Made by a program: the position numbers and the translations under genes. The notes beneath the pieces were generated by a model. That model did not search any database, was not told the origin of the DNA, and saw only the letters and a list, made by a program, of their open reading frames with translations. From Verrucomicrobiales bacterium (lineage in GTDB: Bacteria > Verrucomicrobiota > Verrucomicrobiia > Limisphaerales > Palsa-1400), in the NCBI GenBank assembly GCA_028293405.1, contig JAQGOW010000403.1:1-13354 (forward strand): a DNA stretch of 13,354 bases, read 5' to 3'. Shown one piece after another: positions 1-7,706 of the stretch; the stretch's first letter is position 1; each line of letters begins with the position of its first letter.

Positions 1-2
1 CC

Positions 3-3000
3 CTGACATGGGTCGGCTCGCCGCAAACCACCTGGAGCCAGACCGGAAGTAATGTCTGGCGACAGACCGGCACCAGCACGACGGCCAGTTATGCAGATGG
101 CAACGCGGTGATCTTTGATGACTCGGCGTCGAATTTCATTGTTTCCGTAACGGGACCTGTTTCGCCAAGCAGCGTCACGGTGTCTAATCTTGTGCAAAGT
201 TACTCGCTGAGCGGCGCCGGGACAATTTCGGGCGCGACCGGTTTTACCAAACAGGGCAACGGAACGCTCGTGCTTGGCACAGTGAACGATTACTCAGGCA
301 ACACCGCGTTGTTGCAAGGCCTGACTGTTTTGGGTGCATCCGGAGCAATTCCTGGTGGCGCTAACGTCGGCTCTGTTTCGTTGAACGGCACGCTCGACCT
401 GGCCGGATTCAACACCACAGTCAACAATCTCTTTGGCACGGGTGTATTGAGAAATAACGGCAGTCCGGCAAGTTTAACGGTCAATTCCACGACCAACTCG
501 ACATTTTCCGGCACTCTCGGGAATAACAATTCACTCACGCTGCTGGTCACAGGCGGCGCGACGCTCACTCTGAGCGGCAATGACACTTTTACTGGTGATG
601 CAACGGTCAGCAACGCCACGCTCGCCGTCAATGGCACGCTCACTGCCAGCCATGTCGTTGTGCTGAACGGCAGCACTCTCGCGGGAACCGGCGTGGTCAA
701 CAGCCCCGTGATCTGCGAAGCCGGCAGTTCGCTCTCTCTCTCACCTTCCGACTCGCTCAGTATTAATTCGCTCACTCTGAACGGCGAAGTGAACGTCACG
801 GTCGCCGGAAACATTTCCCTACAAAACGCTGCGCAATACGTGCTCATGCAGCACGGCGCAGAATCGGGCGTCGGGTCCTTCACACTGACGCAACCGCCCG
901 GGCTGCAATGCAACGGTTTCAAGGCGCTCTTGGTCGATTCTGGCGGGCAGCTAAAACTGGTCGTCACCAATGCACCCCTGAATGGCACGATCAGCGATGT
1001 GCGTCACGTCGTTTTGTTAATGAACGAGAATCGGTCTTACGACCATTACTTCGGCACACTCCATGGCGGACGAGGTTTCGACGATCGTAACGCAATGACA
1101 TTGACCACCGGCCGAAATGCGTTCTACCAGCCAACCGGCTCGGGATCGGCGTATGAATTACCTTTCCATTCCAGTGAGCAGTGCCTCACGGATTTGAACC
1201 ACAGCTGGCCGGTGACGCACACTACGATCAATTTCGGCAGGAGCGATCAATGGGTGCCGAATAAGACACCGGAGACGATGATGTATTATACGCGCAATGA
1301 TCTGCCGTTCTATTACGAATTGGCCGACGCCTACACCATCTGCGACGAGTATCATGCGTCGGTGCTGTCCTCCACGTTCCCGAACCGATTCACGTATATG
1401 ACTGGGATGATCGATCCCCATAGCACCGGCGGCGGACCGGAGATCGACAATTCCACGCCACCCAACGGCTTCACTTGGAAGACGTATCCCGAGATGCTCC
1501 AAAACGCGGGAGTGAACTGGAAAATCTATCAAGTGAGCAGTAGCGATGGCGACAACATCACGAAGCAGTTTGCCACGTTCAAAAATGCCAAGCCGGGCAA
1601 TCCGCTTTACGACCGCGGGATGGTCATGGCGTCGGACGTCAATGCAATGATCGCATTGTTCAAGCGCGACGTAACGAACAACACGCTGCCAAGCGTTTCA
1701 TGGATCATTGGGCCGAGCGATTACTCGGAACACCCGCCCCACTCGCCTGCCAACGGCGAGATACTCACGAAAGCCATCCTCGATGCGATCGCGTCGAATC
1801 CCACGGTTTACAATTCCACCGTGTACATCGTGAACTACGATGAGAACGATGGGTTTTATGACCACGCAATGCCGATTCTTCCCCCGCTAGGAACACCGGA
1901 TGAATTTGTCGCGAATATGCCAATCGGACTTGGCGTTCGTGTGCCGTGCATCCTCGCATCTCCATGGTCGCGCGGCGGACGCGTCTGTTCACAAGTGTTC
2001 GACCATACGTCCACACTGCGATTTCTCGAACAGTGGACCGGCGTAATAAACCCGAACATCAGCGCGTGGCGTCGCCAGGTTTGCGGCGATCTTACGAGCG
2101 CGTTTGATTTTGCCCATCCAGACTTTAGTTATCCGGGCGCCTCCTTCACCGATGTGGCGTTTGTTAGCTGTCCGTCTGGAAATACGGTGTCCCCGCCGGG
2201 CACGCAAACAGTGCCGACACAAGAACCGGGCACACTCACTCCCGTGCAGCTGCCGTATCAGCCGAATGCCGTGTGCACGCTCAACTCCAGTGCGAGCACA
2301 GTAACCATCACGATGACGAACTCCGGCGCTGCCTCTGTTCACTTTGGAGTTTTTCCAAACACTTACAGCACCGCAGCGCCACAGCCATACGACGTTCCAA
2401 ACGCAACCTCAGCCACTGCGGCCTTCGACGTTTCGGCAAGTGCCGGCAAATATGATTTTAGCTGCTATGGCCCGGACGGATTCCAGCGTCGGTTCGCCGG
2501 AAATCTTGCGTCCGACTTCAATAAGATTGAGGCCATTTCCATTTTGAATCCCACAAACGGGGCGTGTGCGATTGCACTGCAAAATCTTTCCAGTTCATCG
2601 GTGACTTTTAGTCTAACGAATGGCTACACGATACAAACGGCAAGTTACGTCCTTCCCGCCCACAGCACAAACGTGATCAACATTGGCAGCGAAACAAACA
2701 ACGGCCTGTATGACATCAAGGTCACTTCCACCGCTGACAGCATCTTTGTCCGCCGTTTTCTTGGCCGAGCTCAGATCGTTCCAATTTCGACTCCCGTTCT
2801 ACTACCTCCAACGCTGTTCAATCCGAATGTCACGAGCGGGAACTTCCAATTTAATTTTAGCGGCCCCGCCGGCCAATCGTACAAGGTGCTTGTCACAACG
2901 AATGTCGCCGACACCAGCAGTTGGCAGGTCACCGCATCCGGACTCTTCGGAAACAGCCCCGCGACCTTCGCCGAAACCAACAGCATCAACAGCCAGCAAT

Positions 3001-3029
3001 CGCGTTTTTACAAAATGGTCTCTCCGTGA
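3..3029 (+). CDS. Secreted beta-strand-repeat protein fused to non-specific phospholipase C (5' end outside window)
   Basis: The reading frame is open from the first complete codon of the window, so the true start and any signal peptide lie upstream; the GTG at 108 is internal. Order: a Gly/Asn/Thr/Leu-rich part resembling autotransporter-associated beta-strand repeats (about 3-975, e.g. 'TKQGNGTLVLGTVNDYSGN'); a phosphoesterase-family phospholipase C domain (about 990-2130) with metal-site motif MNENRSYDHYFG (1020-1055), SSTFPNRFTYMTG (candidate Thr nucleophile, near 1368), YDENDGFYDH (1836-1865) and FDHTSTLRFLEQW (1998-2036); a QEPGT linker near 2220; two phospholipase-C C-terminal (DUF756-like) domains (about 2268-2505 and 2526-2775); and a terminal module ending RFYKMVSP. 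Known for the family: hydrolysis of phosphatidylcholine or other phosphodiesters outside the cytoplasm. Inferred: a secreted or surface-displayed lipase/phosphatase. All expected catalytic blocks are present, so it is probably active; the related acid phosphatase AcpA type is the main alternative. Confidence 0.88.
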   Translation: MTWVGSPQTTWSQTGSNVWRQTGTSTTASYADGNAVIFDDSASNFIVSVTGPVSPSSVTVSNLVQSYSLSGAGTISGATGFTKQGNGTLVLGTVNDYSGNTALLQGLTVLGASGAIPGGANVGSVSLNGTLDLAGFNTTVNNLFGTGVLRNNGSPASLTVNSTTNSTFSGTLGNNNSLTLLVTGGATLTLSGNDTFTGDATVSNATLAVNGTLTASHVVVLNGSTLAGTGVVNSPVICEAGSSLSLSPSDSLSINSLTLNGEVNVTVAGNISLQNAAQYVLMQHGAESGVGSFTLTQPPGLQCNGFKALLVDSGGQLKLVVTNAPLNGTISDVRHVVLLMNENRSYDHYFGTLHGGRGFDDRNAMTLTTGRNAFYQPTGSGSAYELPFHSSEQCLTDLNHSWPVTHTTINFGRSDQWVPNKTPETMMYYTRNDLPFYYELADAYTICDEYHASVLSSTFPNRFTYMTGMIDPHSTGGGPEIDNSTPPNGFTWKTYPEMLQNAGVNWKIYQVSSSDGDNITKQFATFKNAKPGNPLYDRGMVMASDVNAMIALFKRDVTNNTLPSVSWIIGPSDYSEHPPHSPANGEILTKAILDAIASNPTVYNSTVYIVNYDENDGFYDHAMPILPPLGTPDEFVANMPIGLGVRVPCILASPWSRGGRVCSQVFDHTSTLRFLEQWTGVINPNISAWRRQVCGDLTSAFDFAHPDFSYPGASFTDVAFVSCPSGNTVSPPGTQTVPTQEPGTLTPVQLPYQPNAVCTLNSSASTVTITMTNSGAASVHFGVFPNTYSTAAPQPYDVPNATSATAAFDVSASAGKYDFSCYGPDGFQRRFAGNLASDFNKIEAISILNPTNGACAIALQNLSSSSVTFSLTNGYTIQTASYVLPAHSTNVINIGSETNNGLYDIKVTSTADSIFVRRFLGRAQIVPISTPVLLPPTLFNPNVTSGNFQFNFSGPAGQSYKVLVTTNVADTSSWQVTASGLFGNSPATFAETNSINSQQSRFYKMVSP

Positions 3030-3038
3030 CCTTGCCAA

Positions 3039-3056
3039 CCGCGTGAGGGCACGCGG
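3039..3056 (+). terminator. GC-rich perfect hairpin between two secreted-protein genes
   Basis: CCGCGTG (3039-3045) and CACGCGG (3050-3056) are perfect reverse complements separated by AGGG. The hairpin lies ten bases past the stop codon of the phospholipase gene. No T-run follows, so a standard intrinsic terminator is not supported; a processing or mRNA-stabilising hairpin, or a member of a dispersed intergenic repeat, is equally possible. Confidence 0.45.
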
Positions 3057-3099
3057 CCTACAAACCCAAATGTCGTCTTGCTCATTGCCGTATCGGCGT

Positions 3100-3105
3100 G
3101 AGAGG
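3100..3105 (+). promoter_or_regulatory. Ribosome binding site for the 884-residue repeat protein
   Basis: GAGAGG lies 8 bases before the GTG at 3114. It decides the GTG start, which also gives a clean signal peptide. An overlapping out-of-frame ATG at 3110 is not used by this protein. Confidence 0.6.
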
Positions 3106-3113
3106 CTCAATGG

Positions 3114-5768
3114 GTGAAGAAATTGTCAACTATATTGGCTGCGTTTTGTTTGATGACTTCGGCAGTTCGTGCGACAAACATTGTCTGGACGAACACTGCT
3201 GGCGGAAGTTGGAAGTTCGCGACCAACTGGTCGCCGAATGCCGTGCCTTCAACGTCGGACACCGCGTTTGTTACCAATGCCGGTAATTATAATGTGGTCA
3301 TCACAAATGATGTGACACCCGGCGCGTTGCTGATCGGCGCGGGCAATGTTGTGATCGACAATTATGCCACGCTTTCTTGCGGCAACATGGTCGTAACTAA
3401 TGGCGGGACGATGACCTGGAGCAACTCCTGGTTGAATGGTTCGCTAACCATTTATACCAATGCGCAGTTGTTTTGCTCAGCCCCGGGTTCGGCGACTATC
3501 TACTCTCTCAAGATTACAAACAATGGCACGATTAACTGGAACAACGGTGGTATAGGCATCGGCTCGACGCCGCCGACGTTCGTGCTAAACAATGGGCTTT
3601 GGACGATGAGTAGTTCCGGTAGCATCGGCAGCGGCGGTGGCGCGCAAACGGTGTTCGTCAACAACGGGACGGTTCGAAAGACCGGTGCGTCCGCTTGCGC
3701 AATCAATGATTTCAATTTTTTCAATAATGGAATCGTCGATGTTCAGGGTGGGACACTGAATTTTCGGGGCGGCACGACAAATCTGTTCACCGGCACATAT
3801 AGTTCAGCGGCGGGCTCAACGCTGCAGTTTATCACCGGCGTTTACACGGACGCGGGCGGAACGTTTTCGGGTGCGGGCACGAATCGGTTCAGCGCCACAA
3901 CGCTCAACCTCCGCACCAACGTCCCACCCGGTCTGTCGCTTTACGGCGGCGAAATCTATATTGTAGGCACGAATACGTTCCAAAACGCGGGCAGCATCAC
4001 GAACGTTTCCATTGACGGCGCGGCGTTGCGCGGAACCAACACTGTCAGCGGCACTCTCAATTTTTCATCCGGCAGCATTAACGACAAACTCGTCATCGGC
4101 AGCAACGGAACATTTAACATCAACATCAACTCAAACGGGATTAACAAAAACTTTTACAGCTCGACAATCATCAATCAGGGCACGGTCAATTTCGGCTCGG
4201 ACACCAGTCTCGGGAGCACGGTCATCAGCAACGGCGGTTTGTGGAATATCAACGGCAATAGCAGTATGAGTTGGGGCGGCTACGCGAACCCTCTATGGAT
4301 CAATGCTGGCACACTTCGCAAAAATTCGGGAACAGCTGCGAGTTATATCACCGCAAATCTCGTCAACTCACCGGGAGGACTCGTGGACGTGCAGGCTGCA
4401 ACGCTGCAACTCAACGCTGCCGCCAATGGCCAACTCGGCGGGACGTTTAACACGGCGGCTTCGGCCATCCTGGAGTTTAACGGTGGGACATGGTCGGATG
4501 CCGGCGGCGTGACCACGGGTGCGGGCGTGACGCGCTTGAATGGCGCGACGTTGAACCTGCAGACGAACACGATTCCGGGAATGTTGCTTTATGCCGGCAC
4601 GGTAACCGTTACCGGCGGCACTAACTTTCAGAATCACGGCGCGATCACCAACCTTACGCTCGACGGCGCAACGCTCGCCGGAACCAATGTGGTCAATGGC
4701 GGCACTTTGACGATGAATTCGGGATCATTGGCCAACCAATTGACGGTCCAGACGAATGGCCAGGTCATTTTTGCGACGAGTGCCAGTAAATTTATCACAC
4801 CGTTGGTAATGACAAATTTCGGAACGATCACTGTTATTGGTAACTCCTTAGCGATGGGCTCGACATCGGTCAACAATTTCGGCCAATGGCTGATGACCGG
4901 CGATTACGGTGTGAACTACGGAGGCGTTGGCACGACGGTGTTCACCAATTTTGGAACGTTTCGAAAAACTGCGGGTGTTGGTGTTTCCGATTGCACGGGC
5001 ATACCCTTTTTCAACCAGAGTAACGCGTTGGTGCAGGTGGACTCGGGCACGCTCCTGCTGAATCCCAACTCGACAAATGTTGCGGGCACGTTGCGTCTGA
5101 ACGGCGGGACCTTGGGAAATAGCTTTGCGATCGCGGGCGGCACGGTTGATGGGACCGGCAGTTTTAAGCCAAATAGTTTTACAGGCGGGAAGATTTCACC
5201 CGGCATCAGCAACGCTGGACAGATGACATTTCCGAACGGGTTGAATTTGAATTCAAACGTAACACTTGCGATCGACGGCACCGGCCCTGTCGCTGGCACG
5301 CAATACGACACCTTGTCTGTGACCGGTTCAGTGGTGCTCTCGAATGCAACGTTGCAAGTGACCGCAATGCCCACCGTCCCTGCTGGAACAACATTCACGG
5401 TGATCGCCAACGACGCTTCAGACGCGGTGGTTGGCACGTTCGCTGGTCTGCCGGAGAATTCGTTGATCACCGTCGGAGCGCAGGATTTCCGCATCCACTA
5501 CGCCGGCGGGACCGGCAACGACGTGACGCTGGTTCGAGACGGGGTCGTGACTGGCCCGCTACTTGGGATGCCGACTTACGTGACGAACTCCTCTGTGTTC
5601 CTCGGTAGCGGCGCGATTCCGCTGACGACGTTTACGATCCGCGCGTCGACGAATTTGCTAACGTGGACGAACATCGGCGTGGTCACGAGCAGCACGAACG
5701 GCACGTGGACGTTCACGGACACCAATGCTTGGCACTACACGTATCGGTTTTATAACACCACGAATTAA
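3114..5768 (+). CDS. Secreted repeat-rich surface protein with predicted beta-helix
   Basis: This 884-residue protein starts at GTG behind GAGAGG and has a clear Sec signal peptide (residues 1-20: KK, a hydrophobic core, then AVRA before TNIVWTN). The mature start, with 'WTNTAGGSWKFATNWSPNAVP', is the usual opening of bacterial beta-strand-repeat proteins. The body is rich in Asn, Thr, Gly and Ser, with short phrases such as 'NNGTVRKTG' and 'GTLNF' typical of right-handed beta-helices. Three units recur with RK near residues 188, 402 and 617. Residues near 700-800 resemble autotransporter passenger ends (GGKISPG..., FRIHYAGGTGNDVTL). The last ~60 residues form a 'STNLLTWTN...FTDTN...RFY' module. 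There is no outer-membrane beta-barrel, enzymatic motif or PEP-CTERM signal. A cell-surface or matrix role is inferred; no specific function can be assigned. It lies 84 bp after the phospholipase gene on the same strand. Confidence 0.85.
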   Translation: MKKLSTILAAFCLMTSAVRATNIVWTNTAGGSWKFATNWSPNAVPSTSDTAFVTNAGNYNVVITNDVTPGALLIGAGNVVIDNYATLSCGNMVVTNGGTMTWSNSWLNGSLTIYTNAQLFCSAPGSATIYSLKITNNGTINWNNGGIGIGSTPPTFVLNNGLWTMSSSGSIGSGGGAQTVFVNNGTVRKTGASACAINDFNFFNNGIVDVQGGTLNFRGGTTNLFTGTYSSAAGSTLQFITGVYTDAGGTFSGAGTNRFSATTLNLRTNVPPGLSLYGGEIYIVGTNTFQNAGSITNVSIDGAALRGTNTVSGTLNFSSGSINDKLVIGSNGTFNININSNGINKNFYSSTIINQGTVNFGSDTSLGSTVISNGGLWNINGNSSMSWGGYANPLWINAGTLRKNSGTAASYITANLVNSPGGLVDVQAATLQLNAAANGQLGGTFNTAASAILEFNGGTWSDAGGVTTGAGVTRLNGATLNLQTNTIPGMLLYAGTVTVTGGTNFQNHGAITNLTLDGATLAGTNVVNGGTLTMNSGSLANQLTVQTNGQVIFATSASKFITPLVMTNFGTITVIGNSLAMGSTSVNNFGQWLMTGDYGVNYGGVGTTVFTNFGTFRKTAGVGVSDCTGIPFFNQSNALVQVDSGTLLLNPNSTNVAGTLRLNGGTLGNSFAIAGGTVDGTGSFKPNSFTGGKISPGISNAGQMTFPNGLNLNSNVTLAIDGTGPVAGTQYDTLSVTGSVVLSNATLQVTAMPTVPAGTTFTVIANDASDAVVGTFAGLPENSLITVGAQDFRIHYAGGTGNDVTLVRDGVVTGPLLGMPTYVTNSSVFLGSGAIPLTTFTIRASTNLLTWTNIGVVTSSTNGTWTFTDTNAWHYTYRFYNTTN
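3675..5040 (+). repeat. Protein-level tandem repeat, about three units of ~214 residues
   Basis: Arg-Lys anchors are encoded at 3675, 4317 and 4962, spacings of 642 and 645 bases. Each is preceded by 'NxGT(V/L/F)' and followed, about 25-30 residues on, by '(V)DVQ/VQVDSGTL'. Units 1 and 2 also align over YTDAGG/WSDAGG, TLNLRTN/TLNLQTN, TFQNAGSITN/NFQNHGAITN and DGAALRGTN/DGATLAGTN. The third unit diverges after the anchor. Similarity is clear in protein but weak in DNA, so the duplication is old. Confidence 0.7.
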
Positions 5769-5812
5769 GCGAGGAAATACTCTGATAGGCGAAGAGCCGG
5801 ATTCAGCGAACT

Positions 5813-6373
5813 TTACTTCCGTACCCGTGAACGCATGACTTCGCCGTATGGTTTGCCGTCGATGTAGACCTGTTTGATTATTGCGCCCCCGTCCGAAGAA
5901 ACCGATGCGTTAACACTCAATTTGCCGGTGGGGTTGCCGGTACCTTCGGGGACGAAATATTTCTCCAGACCGTAATTGATGCGCACGTTGCTGGGCTGCC
6001 ATTGGTTCGGGGCAATGTTGCCCTTGATCATAAGTTCTCCACGTTTTGTGGTGATAGGCTCGAAGCTGGCGCGCACGGCTTCGTGGAACTGGCCGTTTTT
6101 ACGGAGGAGAACGTAAACCACGCGGTTCGGTGATTGTTGGATTTCCTGAGCGGCCTGTCGCGCGTCATCAAACAATCCGACCGGGATGTTGCTGATTTTG
6201 TAGCTGAGTATAACGTAGTCGCCCGCGAGCAAATCACGCGGATCCACGGGAGCGGTTTCGAGCAGGACGGTTGCGCCGCGTTTGAGGTCGAGTTCCTTCA
6301 CGGTGGCAGTTCCGGCCATCCATGCAATCTGCAAGCCGACTATTAATATGAGCCAAAAAGAGATTCGTTTCAT
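5813..6373 (-). CDS. GDYXXLXY family membrane-anchored protein
   Basis: A 186-residue protein with one N-terminal hydrophobic segment (residues about 5-22) that can serve as an uncleaved anchor or signal. The family motif GDYVILSY is at residues 51-58, preceded by VDPRDLLA as in other members. The rest looks like a compact extracytoplasmic beta-rich domain (e.g. VVYVLLRKNGQFHEAV, and a terminal GGAIIKQVYIDGKPYGEV). The biochemical role of the family is unknown. The gene starts 7 bases after the stop of the DUF2157 gene without a recognisable ribosome binding site, so it is probably translated by coupling to that gene; the two families are commonly adjacent. It converges on the repeat-protein gene with a 44-bp gap holding no clear terminator. 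Confidence 0.85.
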   Translation of the reverse strand: MKRISFWLILIVGLQIAWMAGTATVKELDLKRGATVLLETAPVDPRDLLAGDYVILSYKISNIPVGLFDDARQAAQEIQQSPNRVVYVLLRKNGQFHEAVRASFEPITTKRGELMIKGNIAPNQWQPSNVRINYGLEKYFVPEGTGNPTGKLSVNASVSSDGGAIIKQVYIDGKPYGEVMRSRVRK

Positions 6374-6380
6374 AAATTGA

Positions 6381-7550
6381 TCAAATTTTTATCTGGCGCA
6401 TGACACTGCGACGTTTGCGGTCCAGGACATATCCAAGCCCCAACAGGCCCGCACCGCCCACGAGGAAAATCAATCCGGTATCGAGCATCGACCCGAAAAG
6501 GATGACGAACTCGGTAATGATCGTGAAACCGATGGAGGCGAGCGCCAAGTTGACCAACCACATCGCACGCGTTTCTATGCCGACGCGGATCTGGACGATG
6601 CAACCGGCGACCATTACGACAGCGGCGAACACCTGAACGATGTCGAAGGTGCGTTGGTAATTGAATGAGCGCGAGTCGCCATCATGAAACAAGTGCCACG
6701 TGCAGAGACACGCGATCCACAATAGCAGCACAGCGGGCCAGGCGCGCAGCCATTTTGATGACTCGTTGTTTTTACGAACTCGGTAATACGCCATGAGCAA
6801 CCCCGGAACAGCGAGCAACGCCACGACAGCGAAGACCAATCGATTATCGGATACCTGATTCCAGCTCCCGATGACCATCATCGGCCAGAGTGATAAATGG
6901 AACAGAATGAGGCCGAATCGTTCGTTGATGACACCGAATTGCGGAAAACGTTTGTTGTCGATGCGGGACGCTGTTCCGTAGAGCAGAAGTCCGAGGGCTG
7001 CATAAATCGCCAGTTGGGTTTGCTCGTGCGCAAAATGTAACCAGCCGTCGTCGCAATTAATTTCGGTGCCCAGCCAAACAACCAATCCAACGATCGATAG
7101 CGCGTGAATAGACTTCGCCCGAAGCAACCACGCCAATGGCAGGATGCCAATTAACCAAAAAAGGATCGCGTTGGGGGTGCGAGAGGACAGGTTATACGCC
7201 TGGCCGATAAGGGCGATGTTGCTGAGAAACATGCCCGCTCCGATAAAATGAAAGGCTTCCCCGAGATTCGGTTGCGTCTGGCGCGTGCCACGAAAACGCC
7301 AACCAATCGCATGAGCCGTTGCCATTATTAGTGCGGCACTGGCAATTTTTATTAAACGTGGGATGGCGTCCCAGTTTGCGGCAATCAGGAGAATGATGCC
7401 GACGAGCGCGAGCACACCGCCGATGCCGAGAATAATCGAGAGAAAAGTGTGACGGCGTTTATCGAGTCCAAAGAACTCGGCAATCTTCTCGCGCTGCTCG
7501 TCGCTGATAATGCCCGCTTCAACGAGCTTTTGTAATTCCGCCGGCTTCAT
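6381..7550 (-). CDS. DUF2157 multispanning membrane protein
   Basis: A 389-residue protein. The N-terminal ~35 residues are a soluble helical segment (MKPAELQKLVEAGIISDEQR, then EKIAEFFG), followed by about ten hydrophobic segments, beginning FLSIILGIGGVLALVGIILL and then AANWDAIPR, which is characteristic of DUF2157 proteins. Length and layout fit the family. Its function is not established. It is the first gene of a two-gene minus-strand operon with the GDYXXLXY gene and starts beside the divergent control region shared with the sigma-factor gene. No AGGAGG-like site precedes the ATG. The paired organisation suggests a complex in the cytoplasmic membrane with GDYXXLXY outside. Confidence 0.86.
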   Translation of the reverse strand: MKPAELQKLVEAGIISDEQREKIAEFFGLDKRRHTFLSIILGIGGVLALVGIILLIAANWDAIPRLIKIASAALIMATAHAIGWRFRGTRQTQPNLGEAFHFIGAGMFLSNIALIGQAYNLSSRTPNAILFWLIGILPLAWLLRAKSIHALSIVGLVVWLGTEINCDDGWLHFAHEQTQLAIYAALGLLLYGTASRIDNKRFPQFGVINERFGLILFHLSLWPMMVIGSWNQVSDNRLVFAVVALLAVPGLLMAYYRVRKNNESSKWLRAWPAVLLLWIACLCTWHLFHDGDSRSFNYQRTFDIVQVFAAVVMVAGCIVQIRVGIETRAMWLVNLALASIGFTIITEFVILFGSMLDTGLIFLVGGAGLLGLGYVLDRKRRSVMRQIKI

Positions 7551-7706
7551 AGGTAGGCGGAGGCTACGGAGTGTAGAAGCTAAACGCCAATCGAAAAAAG
7601 TGATGTTTGGAGAAGCTAAATCGATGTAGCTCTAATCACAGTCCCATTCCGCGCAATTTTGCGTGTCGGATTGCGCAAGTGGCGGGGATATACAAGTAAA
7701 AGCGCT
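7551..7706. promoter_or_regulatory. Divergent control region between the DUF2157 operon and the sigma-factor gene
   Basis: This 156-bp spacer must hold promoters for both directions. It contains an exact direct repeat AGAAGCTAAA at 7575-7584 and 7611-7620 (36-bp period) and an inverted repeat GCGCAAT (7651-7657) / ATTGCGC (7670-7676) with a 12-base loop. The inverted repeat could be an operator or a 5'-UTR hairpin about 30 bases before the sigma-factor ATG. No convincing -35/-10 pair can be named. Confidence 0.4.

Noticed and set aside
108..110. GTG as start codon of the phospholipase gene
   Set aside because: The frame stays open to the window edge and the upstream codons read as the same repeat type (e.g. 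TWSQTGSNVWRQTG, YADGNAVIFDD), so the gene begins outside.
290..988. 232-codon open frame on the minus strand opposite the beta-repeat region
   Set aside because: Shadow of the repeat coding frame; Val/Pro/Ser-rich composition is that of an antisense frame, with no recognisable domain, and the plus frame has clear family motifs.
4916..5494. 192-codon open frame on the minus strand
   Set aside because: Antisense shadow of the 884-residue repeat protein; no motif, no ribosome site, low-complexity Val/Pro/Thr composition.
5769..5812. Bidirectional terminator between the converging genes
   Set aside because: No stable inverted repeat or T-run visible in the 44-bp gap.
7659..7661. TTG as start of the sigma factor
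   Set aside because: It would add 16 basic residues not seen in the family and start inside the inverted repeat; ATG 7707 gives the normal N-terminus.
7671..7694. TTGCGC ... TATACA as a promoter for the sigma gene
   Set aside because: The spacing is only 12 bases, too short for a sigma-70 promoter, and TTGCGC is part of the inverted repeat.
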